NCBI GenBank assembly: GCA_000231825.2
Contig: JH720341.1
Location: 580,099 to 644,098, forward strand
Reading direction: 5' to 3'
Length of the DNA: 64,000 nt
Source of the DNA: Tetrahymena elliotti 4EA
Taxonomy: Eukaryota; Ciliophora; Oligohymenophorea; Hymenostomatida; Tetrahymenidae
Below the pieces are notes generated by a model. It made no database searches and was not told the DNA's origin. It worked only from the letters and a program-made list of their open reading frames with translations. The position numbers and the translations under genes were made by a program. This document shows, piece by piece, positions 35,501-47,459 of the stretch (positions are counted from its first letter, which is position 1; each line of letters starts with the position of its first letter).

Positions 35501-38434
35501 TTATAGTTTATCTTTTTTGAGATTAATTTATATTGCTGTTACAAGCTGTACACTAAAGCTGCCCATTAGAAATAGAACACCCTTTGCATTGGATAGGACA
35601 ATTTTTACATGCTTTACTACTCTGATCATAATATTAGCTATTAGTACATTAAATACATTATTAAGTTTAAGGGCTGTTTTCTTGGTAATTAATTTGGCAA
35701 ACGCATGTCTTATTTGGAAGATCAAGTTATCTATGATCACTAAGGGAATCACATGATAGACAAGATATCTTTTAGTTATCTGTACAAGTTAAACAAGTGA
35801 TATCGCAAGGTTTGCAAACCAAATTACCATCATCATAATATCTTTCCTAACAAGCACATAATTTATTTTAAGAAAAATCTTTTCTATGATAAGATGGAGA
35901 AATAGCAACAAAGCATGCTAAACACTCTAATTAGCCATTTGAAATTTGACATCCATTACATTATATAGGACAATTTTTACATGTGTGGCTCGTTGGATCG
36001 AAATATTAATTACTACTACATTACACGCATTATTGAGATTAAGGATTACTTTCTTAGTAATTATTTTAACAATCACATGTCTTATTTGGAATGTTAAGCT
36101 GTCTAAAATCATTAGTCAAATCACAAGACAAGCAAGAAGTTTTTTAATTATCTGTGCAAGTTAAACAAGAAGCATCACAAGGTTTGCAAGGCAAACTACC
36201 ATCATCATAATATCTTTCTTAGCATGAACAAAGTTTATTTTAATCAAAAGTTTATCTGTGATAAGAAGGAGATATAGTGGAGCATGCTAAACACTCTAAT
36301 TAGCCATTTAAAATTTAGCATCCGTTACATTAAATAGGACAATTTTTACATGTACTATCAGTGGTATCGAAATATTGGTTATTACTACATTGGACACATT
36401 ATTAAGATGGAGGGCTACTTTCTTTATAATTAGTAACACAATCACAAGTTTTATTGGGTACATTAAGTTACCTATGATCATTATTTAAATCGCAAGATGT
36501 GCAAGAAGTTTTTTAATTATCTGTACAAGTTAAACAAGTAGCATCACAAGGTTTGCAAAGCAAATTACCATTATCATAATATCTTTCTTAGCATGAACAA
36601 AGTTTACTTTAATCTAAAGTTTATCTGTGATCAGAAGAAGAATTACTACTGGAGCATGATAAACATTCTATTTATCCACTCAAAATTTAACATCCATTAC
36701 ACTAAATAGGACATCTAAAACATTCACCTTTTGAAGCATCTAAATAGTAATTACTTATACAAACGCATTTCCCACTATCATTAATAAAATTTAAAGATGC
36801 TTAGCATGATTAACATTGAGTCACAAGAGTAGATGAGCATTATATACAAAATGGATCACAAAGGATTGATGAAAAATTTATTTCTTTAAAGATGAAAAAT
36901 TTTGAAAATTAAATAATTTTTTGTTTAAAAATTAATTACTTTAAATGTTATATTAATTCACTCCACCTCCAACTGAACTATCATTACAATTAACAATAAA
37001 TTCTAAAGTGTCCTTAAATAAAAAAAGTAAGTGTTTATGTATAAATTTTAATTTTTCAATTTGGTTAAAGTAAAATTTTATTATTTATTTAATTTACAAT
37101 AACTAAACTTGCTCTTGTAGGACTACATTTTGCTGTTAAAGTAAAATTTTCGCTAGTATTAAGACCAGAATTAAACCTATAAACTGTGAAAGTTGTTAAA
37201 TTATATTGTATTGCAATAATATGTTACTTATCAATTTTGTCAGAGTCCTCCAATATACTAAATTACCTATTTATTTGAAATTACTATATCCCATTGAGTA
37301 ATTTATTTATGGTATACTATTGTCTAAAGATAATGCATTTGAAATTATCTGATAAAATTATATCTAATTTGCTGAGTTAAAACCAACCATTATTCTTCTA
37401 CTTGCTCCTTACTTTAAAATTGAGAATTAATAATAATATTTTTATTATAAAACATACTCCAAATGAAAATAGAAAATGGCCAGTGAAACCAGATTTTAAA
37501 GTTATTAATTTTTGTGAAACTTAAGAATTCGCATTTTAACTGCATTAAGTATTATCCCAAACTAAAAAAAATTGTAAAAATTTTAAGATATTTTGAAATA
37601 GAAATTACTTGTGATTGAATCAGAACAAAGCCCAACTATGTTATTATCATTCTAAATATAAAAATGACATTAAATTAATTATTATCTAAATTAAATCATA
37701 CTTAAATATAACTGACTGAATAGACCTTATTAGATGAACATCCATTTAATTAACAAATAAATGAGCTATCTGAAAAGTCAATTACTTTTTTAATGATTAA
37801 TTGTAAATATTTTCTAACCTAAAAATTTATTTACTTTATATAGTCCCATCTAAGTAACCTAAAATAACCTTAAAATTATTAATTTTTAACAATTAAAATC
37901 TTTTAAACATGATAATTAAATAATTTTACTTTTGTTTTTTCAGCATAATTTAAGGATGTTACTTGTTTTGAGAAACTGTATTTTTTAGAAAAAGATAGCG
38001 GATTTTATGAAGCCTCTAAGAAGTAAAGATTAGCTTAAGTTAGCATTAAAAAAATCCCTCTCTAAATTTTTAAAACCCAAGAAAATTTATATTCAAGCAT
38101 ATCTTTAGAAAATAATTTACTGAATAATCAACACTCACTAAGTTTTAGCAAGTGGAATCTATAGAATAGTTTTAGACATCTGATGGATTACTTAAAGAGT
38201 AAACTAAAATTAGATTGATATGAAATAAATTCCATTTTAAAATAAATTGATAAATCATTATTTACCTCTTAAGCCATATGCGATATTATTTAAATCACAT
38301 GCTGCAAAGGCTTATGGATTTATAACAAGAACTTCAGTATTCTAATATGACTAATCATAAACTATGGCTGTAGAAAAACAAGTCTCGAAGAATATGGATA
38401 AGGTAAATAACAGTAATAACTATTGAGCTATCAT
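32562..38434 (-). CDS. Giant cysteine-rich (furin-like repeat) polytopic membrane protein, copy 2
   Basis: Starts at the ATG at 38434 with a signal peptide (QQLLLLFTLSIFFETCFS) and ends at TGA 32564-32562; about 1780 residues. The N-terminal exons align with copy 1: NTEVLVINPQAFAACDLN matches NSGKILVVNSETFIACYK, and both split by a phase 1 intron shortly after. From about 36900 to 34200 one long exon gives Cys-rich modules (CNGCQILNGQLECLACS; CKPCDASCLTCTDNQKTSC). The membrane part follows (LIPVLLVYLLLLLASYIV; AVELIIIPLCIIAPF; VIIFVCYLILAYLI), then a charged cytoplasmic tail. The whole main exon is open. Copy 2 differs from copy 1 mainly in the upstream half of the Cys-rich region, where a longer module is repeated four times. 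It is probably a surface membrane protein; ligand and role are unknown. Confidence 0.85.
35440..36900 (-). repeat. Four tandem coding units of 369-372 bp in copy 2
   Basis: The word ATCATAATATCTTTC and its surroundings recur at 35460, 35832, 36204 and 36573 on the plus strand (spacings 372, 372, 369). Each unit encodes about 123-124 residues with a fixed set of cysteines (LCSCQERYYD; CKPCDxTCLTC; CKNCPIQCNGC). Identity at the DNA level is high, and lengths are multiples of three, so the frame is kept. Confidence 0.8.
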
Positions 38435-40389
38435 ATTTGTCTATTATTATTTAACTTAATTTAGTGATTATATAATTGATTATAACAATATTTGTATTCT
38501 TGCATATTAATTAATAATTAATATTTCAGTAAGGAAAAGAAAAAAATTTAGTATGTAAATAATGTTTAATTATAATTTTACACAAAATAGTAGAATTTTA
38601 TTGGCAATCATACTCCTTCATTTATAAAATTTTGTAGATTTTTTTAAGATAATAAAATACTTCTAAATTAGCATTATTATATAATAAAAGATTTACATAA
38701 AATATATTATATAAAATTAATTTATTATTACTAAAAAAAATTTTATTTGATTTAATAGCTTTTTTGTTGCTTTAAAAAAATCTGAAAAAATGTGGAGATA
38801 TTTTTCTAGATAAAGATATTTGAAATTAAACATTCGCTTGAAATAAATATAATTACCAAATAGATAAATTCATACTTACAAAAATCATTTTAAAATTACT
38901 TTTTCAAATTCAAGTAATTTTTAAAAGAAATATTTTAAAATTTTAAAGAAGTTCATTTTCTTTCATTTACTCTAAAATCTATGGAAAATGAAATCAAGAT
39001 TTAACAAGTGTATGGTGAATTGATAATGAGCATATCTTATGACTATGTAATGGTGAAATAAATAATCTAAACCAATTAAAATGCTATACCATCAATTATC
39101 ATATAATAAATTTCTTTTATAAGTTTTTAAAATAAAAGAATCAAATTTAGTATAAATTACACAATTAAAATATGTTTAAAAAGAGTGTAAGAATTATTTA
39201 TCAAATAATATTTTTAAATTATCATAAAAAATGGTAAAAATAAAAACAAAAAAGTTTTCATTATCTTATTGTAAATTACACTATTGAAATCCAACCTAAT
39301 TATTTTATTTTCGTAGATCATTAATTTTTTATTTTAAATCCTAATAAATTATAATATAAAGTATTGATAGTTAAGCTTTTTATATATTACAAGAAAAATA
39401 CTCTTATTAAATCAAAAAACCTTATATTAGATAATAAATTTTTGTGGGTTTAGAGAAAAATTAATGAAAAAAAGATTTACAGGCACAACTTTAAATGTAA
39501 TCAGGTTTTAAGTATTTTTAAAAAATTTTAAGTAATAAATTAAATTAAGCACTCAAAACAGAAATTAAAAATATGTTGACATTCTTATTTGTTATTTGTT
39601 TGAGTTTTTTTAAATTTAATTTTTTCTAAGATTATTTTCTTTAAATATTTAAATCTGATAATTATTTTGAGAAAATAGTAATTTTTTTAGTAAAGATAAA
39701 TTACTTCAAGTTTATTTGCTGAATATTTAGTAAAATTTTTAAAAATATTAGTTTACTAGAATTTTAATAATTTAATGATAATTTTTGAAATTGGTGATTT
39801 AATTTAAATTGAAGATTTATAATTTAATTCAAATTGTTAATTTTATAATGCGATAAAAAAATATTGTTTTTTTATTGAAATATTCTTGAAATAATTTTAA
39901 ATAAAAAAAATAATTGATTGAAAACAAAAATATATTTATTTTAAAGATATCCATAAAGATATTTTAGATCAAATGATTTATTAATGCCAATATAGCGCCT
40001 TATATTTTGATTGAGTTATTAACAATAAATATTAAATAAAAATGGGAAGAAAGCAATCAAAAATAAATAAAAAATAAAAGAAAGAAATTATTAATCAAAG
40101 CTACTAAGAAATTAATAAGATATAGCTGAATAAAATAGCATTCAATATTCCTTGATGAATGATTATTTGCACATTCAATTAGTATTAAAAAATTTAATAT
40201 TTTCTTAATTTTCATTGAAATTATGAATGATTAGAATGAGATATGATAAGGAGGAAATAAATAAATACTTGATACTATTTGAAAGAAAAAAGAGAAGAAA
40301 GATAGATAGATTAATAGAGAGAAGTAATTAATTAGTTAATAAATTAATTGGAAGAAGTATTAAAAATAGATATACATAGTTATTAAGAA
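38435..40389. other. Long A/T-rich spacer
   Basis: About 1.95 kb. A 129-codon frame (38981-39367, plus) and a 38-codon one starting at ATG 40042 (beginning MGRKQSKINKK) are open under the ciliate code. Neither shows motifs or clear coding composition, so I do not call them genes. The stretch is presumably a bidirectional promoter region. Confidence 0.45.
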
Positions 40390-41337
40390 ATGGGATTTGA
40401 AACTGTTGTTCCTGCTCCTCCTACAAGAGATGAAGAACTTAGAATTATCAAGGCTACTGAAGAATAATTTTTACAATAGCCCAGATATAAATTATACATG
40501 AATGAAGCTCATCGTATTGCCAAAATGAACCACGGTGATCGTCACAATAACATTAGAGCTAATTTCTGGAGTAATTACGCTATCGGTTTACTCGTAACTG
40601 GTCCTATTTTCATTATTCCTTTCGGTAGAGCATTCAGAAATTTGAGATCAGGTGTACCATACTATTTCAGGTAAACAAAATATTCAAATTTTTGAGATAA
40701 ACCTACTATACTTTAAAATAACTTCTCCTTAGGATCCAAAATAAGTTCAAATACTCAATAATAATATACATATAGATCAATAAAAATTTAAAAACTGAAA
40801 TACTAATAAGCAAAACTTATAAAAAGCTAAATAGGATAATCTTTAAGCTCTCTCTATTAGCATGAAATTTTTTAGTTTTAGGTTAAAAGATTAATGCTTC
40901 TCAAAAATAATCGTTTTCTTTCTAAATATCCATCTTTTTAATAGCAAATAAGATGATTTTTTGGAGAAATAAATCTTAAGCAGATGAGAATGGAAAGATA
41001 TAGATTAAAATATGATTTTATGATATTCGATTTAATAAAAAAAGGAATAAATTTAATTGATATTATTTAATATGTGCAAACAAAAGACTGATTAAAGTTT
41101 ATTACATAATAAAACATTTATTTTTAATAATAATAATATAGACCCAAGTACGTCTTTACCTAGAAAAACTAATACAACCAAGATAGAAATTGGGGTGCTA
41201 TGAAGAAATAAATCCCTCTCTGGTTAGGTCTCTCAACCGCCTATGCCTACTGGTTCACTGACTTCTCTGTTAACGATGATGAATGGCTTGAAAAGGGTAA
41301 GGTTATCTATCCTCACTAAACTATTAAGGTTCTTTGA
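40390..41337 (+). CDS. Small membrane protein, probably mitochondrial, 158 residues
   Basis: Exons are 40390-40670 and 41142-41337, joined in phase 2 across a 471-nt intron. The codon use (frequent C-ending codons such as ATC, CTC, GCC) is that of a strongly expressed gene. The protein has a charged, helical N-terminal half and one hydrophobic segment (NYAIGLLVTGPIFIIPFG). A second, weaker one follows (IPLWLGLSTAYAYWFTD), then an acidic patch and a short tail. Size, expression bias and one or two membrane helices resemble accessory subunits of ciliate respiratory complexes. That is inference, since I recognise no family motif and there is no obvious cleavable presequence. The unusually long intron is notable. 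Confidence 0.75.
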
Positions 41338-41819
41338 GTGAACTAAAATTGAATTTTTAGTAAGAAAGATAGATAATATTTACAAAATATAAGCAATAAG
41401 AGATGATATAAAAAGATAGCTTTTTGCATACAGATTTAAATATGTTAATTGCAAAAATGTATTATTTTCATCAATATATATATGGTAATTGACCTTTAAT
41501 TCTCATGCACACTAATTAAAATAACATTTTTTGTACATGTTAACATTTAAATTGCATATAAAATTTAAAAATCCTGTAAATACATTTGATAATTTAGAAT
41601 AAAACCAATAATAAAATTAATTTTTTTTGGCTATTTAACAGATTCTAACAATAATATTTATAATTTCAATTAAAAATTAATGATTAATTTTTAGAATGAT
41701 TTTATCATCAAGTTAAATTTTATAGCCAATGAAAATAAAAAAACTCTATTTTGTTGAAATTATTTCAGCAAATTTAAAATAAAACACAAAAGGAGTCATT
41801 AAAATTTTAATAATTAATT
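41338..41819. other. Spacer between convergent genes
   Basis: About 480 bases, A/T-rich; no feature recognised apart from presumed 3' untranslated regions. Confidence 0.5.
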
Positions 41820-43101
41820 TCATTTTTTTTGTTCCATCATTCTTTGTTTAAATTTTGAAATCTTTTTAGGTTACTCTTGTTCTTCCTCTTCTTCTTCCTC
41901 ATCAAACTCATGTTTTACTTTCTTTTTAGATGCTTTTTAGCCTTATTCTTTTTAAGGTTTTATCTTTTCCATAATATTTTCCATAACAGTTGGCTTTTAT
42001 TCTTCTTCCTCCTCTTTACCTAATTCTTTAGCTCTTTAATCTAATTTAGCTATTCTATCTTTCATTTACTAATCTTTTATTTTAACCAATTCTTCTGGCT
42101 TTTACTCTTCTTTAGATTCAAATATTAATTATTCTGACTCTCCAAATTACTAATATTACACCATAAATTTATTTTAAATAAACAAAAATAAATTTAAAAA
42201 TTTGAATTAATTACAACACTCTTTCTCTTTTCTTAAGATTTGCTTGATTTTTTCTTCAAGTTAGATTTTTAAGTAGGTGTAGATGATGATTTGATTTAAA
42301 CTTTTTAGTCTTCTTCATTTTCTTGAATCTCAATATCATCTTAATCCTCTTCTAACTCTTCATCACTAACATAATCTTCCATTTTAAAATTTTGTTTATT
42401 CATTAATGACAATATATGAGACAAGCTGCTTGTAGCTTTTATTTCTTCATTTTTGTTATTTTATTGAACATTTTTTTCAACTTTTTTATCATTTTGTTCT
42501 TACTTTTTATCTTCCTTTTTTATTTCTTATGTTGCTGTTTTAGTAGTAGTTTCTTTTTACTCTACTTTTGGTTTTACAGGTTTTTCTATTATTTCTTAAA
42601 CTTCCTCAACTGACTCCTTTATTTCAACAATTTTGGTTTTATCTTACTTCTTTTTTTATCCTAAGAGATCATCGAGATTTTTTTGATAAACTTTTTTTAA
42701 TAACCAAATGCTAAACTAAAATGATCTAAAAAAAAGTATTGATACCTTTAATTCTACGTTCTGCTATTTCTTTTGCTTAAAAACTAGTTCTTTCAACAAA
42801 GTAATCATTCCCTAAATGAACCAAAATCTATAAATTAAGATATTTAAAATTTCAAAATTTATTTTCACTCAATAGTTTACCTCATTTGTGTGGTAAATTT
42901 TAGCAGGGATAAAGCATACAGAGTTTAATTTTTGCTATTTTTTATTTTGGTAAATTATATTATATTATTGTTTATAATCAAATATACTAATCCATATTCA
43001 TTCATCTTTTTGGGAAGCTACTCTAATCTTTACTATAATTATCTTAGTTCCTAAATGCATTTTTCTTAATGCTTTGTGACTTCTTCGTATGTAGAAAACA
43101 T
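41820..43101 (-). CDS. URI1: URI1/Bud27-like unconventional prefoldin
   Basis: The ATG is at 43101 and the TGA at 41822-41820. After removal of four GT...AG introns, the N-terminal 120 residues form a prefoldin-alpha domain. It consists of a coiled coil (QELRQLQQRLEQLPKKM), the beta-hairpin region CFIPAKIYHTNEILVHLG with DYFVERTSFQAKEIAERR, and a second helix (KVYQKNLDDLL). The F(I/M)PxKxxHTNExxVxLG signature is that of URI1/Bud27, which binds the Rpb5 subunit of RNA polymerases and R2TP and works in polymerase assembly and TOR signalling. The rest is an acidic, Glu/Lys/Gln-rich disordered region, with SHILSLMNKQNFKMEDY and a final KKISKFKQRMMEQ that parallels the conserved K(R/K)(V/I)SxFKxxR end of URI. 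The large acidic insert is usual for the family. Confidence 0.8.
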
Positions 43102-44487
43102 TTTATTTTAAAAATAACTTTTATTTGTGATGCCTATTTAAAAGATTTAAGAATTTAGATTTGATTAAGTATCTTTTAGAAGATTTATGTAATTATAATT
43201 AATTTTGATTGAATGTTAGGAAATATAAATTAATTTATTAGCTAGCTAATGCATTAAAAGCCTAAATAACTTTTAATTTTATTAAAAATCTACTCTAAAT
43301 TAAAAACTTTTAAAAATATTTTGATTAATTTTTTTGATCTAATTTTTTTTTAAATTATTAAAAATTTTTGTAAATGTTAATAATTTAATCTAATATTTCT
43401 TTGATAAAAAATAAAATTCCTTTTTCTTTAATTAAATGAATTAGTAATTTTTGATAACAAATTAATTTTAATTTAAAAATAGTTTGATTAATTTTTCATT
43501 AATTATGAAAATGAGTAAATTTTATCAAATTTAAGTTTTATTAAATATTTTCTATTTAATTTTTTAGAAACTTTTGAAAAGTTTATGATAAAAAAGAATT
43601 CTCTTAAAATAAAATAAGTTAACTAAGATTACTTGTAGCAAATTACGGATATCTAAATGCTATCCTCAAAAGATATTATGAGTAATTCCGACCCAAAAAA
43701 AATAGAAATTCAGACTACTATTTTTCACAAATTCTTTTAAAAAAATGATGATTGAATTTTCTTCCATAATAAGTGTTAAAATTTTTTTTTAAAATTAACT
43801 CTTTTTTATTTAATTTTTTTAGGAACTCTTGAAAAATTTATGACAAAAAAGAATTATTTTACTATATCTTAAGTTAACTAAGATTACTTGTAACAAAAAG
43901 TGGTTTAACTAAATGTTATTTTTTAAAATATAATATTATGAAGAATTCCCACCCAAAAAAAATAGAAACTCAGATTATTTTTATTGGCAAATTCTTTAAA
44001 AAAATGAAGATTGAATTTTCTTAAAGTAATATCTTTTTTAAATCATACAAAGAAAAGTATAATATATCAAACAAATAATTAAAAATCATATTAAATAAAA
44101 TTGAATTAAAATGAAGAATAATTTTAGTATTTCAATAATATTATTATTTATAATTTTTTTTCAAAAAGATAAATATTTCACCATAAAATTGGCAAAAATA
44201 ATACAATATTTCAAAGAAAGTAGAAACTTTAAATGAAAAAAAAATTATGTTATGCTCTAAAAAGCCGAATTAGAGAGTTTTCATGAATTGAATAAAAAAT
44301 TAATAATTTATTAGGATTTATGAAATTGATTGATATTTAATGGATTGATACCTATTTATACTTATTAATTGAGAAATATTAACAATAATTCATTTATCAA
44401 AATCCTAATTACTTAAATTAAGAATTAAAAATTTCATAAGAACCTAAAAAGATATCAAAAAATATTTTTTAGACTTACATAATTCTC
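43102..44487. other. Spacer between divergent genes
   Basis: About 1.4 kb without a gene. It contains the direct duplication listed separately and should hold the promoters of the URI1-like gene and the chitinase. Confidence 0.5.
43551..44022. repeat. Direct duplication, two units about 215 bp long, period 255-260 bp
   Basis: Unit 1 is about 43551-43763 and unit 2 about 43807-44022. Shared blocks include AAGTTAACTAAGATTACTTG, ACCCAAAAAAAATAGAAA (43691 and 43951) and GATTGAATTTTCTT at the right ends. Identity is clearly above the A/T-rich background, with small indels. No ORF, inverted ends or target-site duplication is visible. Confidence 0.75.
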
Positions 44488-45525
44488 ATGTTTAATATCA
44501 AGATTTCACAATCGCTTGGGGTTGTGTTAGTATGTGCAACACTTCTCTTTACAGCTGGTGTTTTTATGAATACTTTAAAGAAAGATATCACTGTTGGTGA
44601 TGAAATGTTTACTGAAACTGGAAGTCGTAATTTCAGTGTTTGGTTGAAGGATATTAACATTCCTAAGTCTCTAGAACACATAGCCTACGTTTCTTAAGAT
44701 AGAGTTGATTAATGGCTTATTGATATCACTAATGCAAGCAAGGCTTATCCTACTTTCTGTAACACAGGAGATGATACATTAGATAAGCAAGAATTTGCTG
44801 CTTTCCTCACTATTATTGGTTCAGAAACTGAATTCACTTATGGATTCCCTTGTACTCATGAATAGGGATGTCCAGACTGCACTCATTGTTCTTACAATAC
44901 TAACGGTCTTTAATGCCTTACTGACGATAAGCTTTAGTATTTTGGTCGTGGTCCTGTTTAACTTTCTTGGAATTACAACTATGCTGATTTTAGTTAAAAT
45001 TACTTTAAAGATGACAGACTTGTCAAAAACCCTACTTTACTTGATAGTGATACTGAGTTATGCTGGGCTAGCGCTGTTTGGTTCTGGATGGTAAAGCACG
45101 ATTATGGTGGTTGGTGCATGCCCTAAGCTGGATGGGACTAACATGATACTTGTGATGCTAAATGCCCTAATGGTCCTAGTGAATGCTCTTTAAGCTAATG
45201 CTCTGATGCTCACTGGCTCCCTAGAAAGAATGGTTCATGCCATGATGCCATACATTCAAGTGGTTCTATCGGATAAGTTATTAACATTATTAATGGAGGT
45301 TATGACTGTTGTCCTACTACTACTTACTTTGCTGGTTTTGGTCATACTCTTAGAAGAACTGAATGGTGGGCTACTATTGTAGTTAGCTGGGGATTAGGTC
45401 TTCCTTGGGCATAGGTAGACCCTGTACCTATTAACGAATGTCCTAGAGCAGTTGGTCATATAAACTGTACCCCTCTTAAGGATAATCCTTAAAACTGTTG
45501 GACATGCTGTACTGAAAAAAATTGA
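44488..45525 (+). CDS. GH19 chitinase, 345 residues, intronless
   Basis: A single uninterrupted frame of 346 codons. Residues 7-30 (SQSLGVVLVCATLLFTAG) are a signal peptide or anchor. The GH19 signatures are clear: GRGPVQLSWNYNY at residue 153 and LCWASAVWFWMV at 191-202 (chitinase class I signature 2). The catalytic acid is probably Glu113 in SETEFTYGF, the place of HETTGG in plant enzymes, and the catalytic base Glu125 in THEQG. Cysteines are numerous (about 20), fitting an extracellular enzyme, with an extra Cys-rich insert (CDAKCPNGPSECSLSQC) and a Cys-rich C-terminus. GH19 enzymes cleave beta-1,4-N-acetylglucosamine polymers with inversion. A role in digesting fungal or arthropod chitin, or in cyst or prey-wall turnover, is inference. 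Its lack of introns and higher G+C than the neighbours are notable. Confidence 0.93.
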
Positions 45526-46205
45526 AATAAAAGTTAAGCATAAATATAATTAAGATTTTGATCTTATTAGGATATCTTAAATCAAATAAGTATATATTAA
45601 TAAATATAAAAAAGTTTTGAATATATGTAATTCTTGTTATCAAATTTTTTATAAAATTAAGAAAATAGTTTTTTCAATATTTATCACTTCTAAGGAAAGA
45701 TTTGAGATCCAAATTTATAAATTGATATTTCAATTTAAATATCTGATATGATTTAATGATTTTTGGATCCCTTTTTTTACAATTCTAGAATATCATTATG
45801 GCAAATTTTAAACATCATTTACCTCTTTTAAATTTAAATTTTATTTTTCTTTTATATTTTATTAAAAAATATTAAAGTTTTAACAAGAAAGGAATTTTAC
45901 CAAAAATTAATTTATTATTTAACGAGTTAGTTTTTTTTTTAAGTTAAGATTATTTTTATGTTTTTATTTCTTTTTATAATACAGTGAAAGATTTTCAATT
46001 TATTGAAAGAAGAACATTCTTAAATAAAAAATATTTTTCTTTATTACTTTTTTTTGAGTGTAAAATTATCCTCTAATTAATTATTTGTTTGTAATTACAG
46101 ATTTTTAAAAATGAAATGAAGAGAAATAGAAGTCTTTAAGTGTTTTATGAATATTAAAATTGGCATGTATTACATAAAAAAAACTAAATTAAGATAATTT
46201 TTATC
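45526..46205. other. Spacer between convergent genes
   Basis: About 680 bases of A/T-rich DNA with no recognised feature. Confidence 0.5.
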
Positions 46206-47459
46206 TCATTATGATTTTTTTTTGTCCTTCTTTTGCTTTTTAACCTAAATTGTTGTGTCTTATTAACTGAATTTGTAACCTTTTTTATTTAAAGATATTA
46301 ATTAATAATTATAATTTCAAAGAAAATTATTTATTTTTTACCAAAATATAAAAGACCACTAAATACTGCAATTATAATTACTACATAAAGGAATTAAAAC
46401 GATGTGGGTAAATTGGTCAAAGAAAGTGAACCAATTTTAGGTTAATTAGCATCCTTTTTCATTGAACCATCAACTCTCTATTATTATTTAAGTAGATAAA
46501 TATTTATTAGTTTGATAAAACTGTTTTATTTACATCAACGAAATCCATAATCATTTGTTCTTATTAATTTAAAGTAGAGTTAAAGTTAGCTTATTTATAG
46601 CTATCAAACTTTATGTCACTGAATAAAAGATCCCAATCTTCAATCTTAAAAGTTTTTTCAGTAAGTTGCTTGTGAATCTATTTTTTTTAATTATTTAATG
46701 AAATATACTTTTAGATTTTTTTTTTCTTACCTCATCAGGAATAGTGGGAACCTTAGTAGAGCTGAGACCACATTAATATACGTGTTAAGCAAATATTTTT
46801 CTGTATACATTAAGCTTTTCATCGAATTCTTAAACATCCAATAAAACTGCTTCTAATTCTGGTTCCTTTAAATTCAATTAATGTCTGGTAGCAATAATAC
46901 ATGCAATGTAAAGATCATTAATTCTTTGCTTAAATTATTCTTTTGTTTCTTATTCTATTTATCATAATTTTTATTCAACTTTTATTTGAAATAAAGCTAA
47001 ATAATATTTTTACTAACTTCAGATTGAGTATCTTCATCTTCAATTTGTAATTATTCAGTCTATGGTTGTTCAGCTAATTATTTTTACAAAAATAATCATA
47101 AATAAACTGAGATAAACACTAAAACTTTTCATTATTTTGAAATTAATTTAGGTGATAAATTTTTCAATATAGGTTATCTATCTATGCTACTGAAAAACTC
47201 AGCTGTTGATGCTAACTCATTTTGTTTTAAAATACGCCCATTTTATGATTAATACACTATGAAATTAATTTCATTTATTATAATATAAAAACTAGCATTT
47301 AAAAACTGTTGAGATAAAGTTTATGTCTCAATGTTTAAGCTAATAGAATTTTATTTGATAGTTAATAAGAGATTAGTATTATGCTTTACTGGCAACTTCT
47401 TCAGCAATTACCAAAGCTGAAACCAACATGAGTGCAATAAATAGTCTAAGATGTCTCAT
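46206..47459 (-). CDS. Type I membrane protein with KKXX tail, paralogue A
   Basis: The ATG at 47459 encodes a signal peptide (LFIALMLVSALVIAEE). Several introns follow. The conserved lumenal part reads FKQRINDLYIACIIATRHQL, LNVYRKIFAQHVYQC and FKIEDWDLLFSDIKF. A C-terminal membrane segment (FLYVVIIIAVFSGLLYF) is followed by a short basic cytosolic tail ending KKKSQ at TGA 46208-46206. The Lys at positions -3 and -4 make a dilysine (KKXX) ER-retrieval signal. The protein is a clear paralogue of the next gene (same order, same motifs, same tail), but its N-terminal middle exons near 47000-47370 are poorly resolved and it could be decaying there. The family is unknown to me; ER localisation is inferred from the signals. 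Confidence 0.7.

Noticed and set aside
35517..36164. Plus-strand frames rich in Thr, Ile and Leu opposite the Cys-rich repeats.
   Set aside because: They mirror the repeated Cys-rich exon of the minus-strand gene and repeat only because that exon is duplicated.
38981..39367. A 129-codon plus-strand frame in the long spacer.
   Set aside because: No motif or coding-type composition; length is not significant under the one-stop code.
44795..45094. A hydrophobic 99-codon plus-strand frame inside the chitinase region.
   Set aside because: It is an alternate frame of the GH19 gene; the 346-codon frame with both GH19 signatures is the real one.
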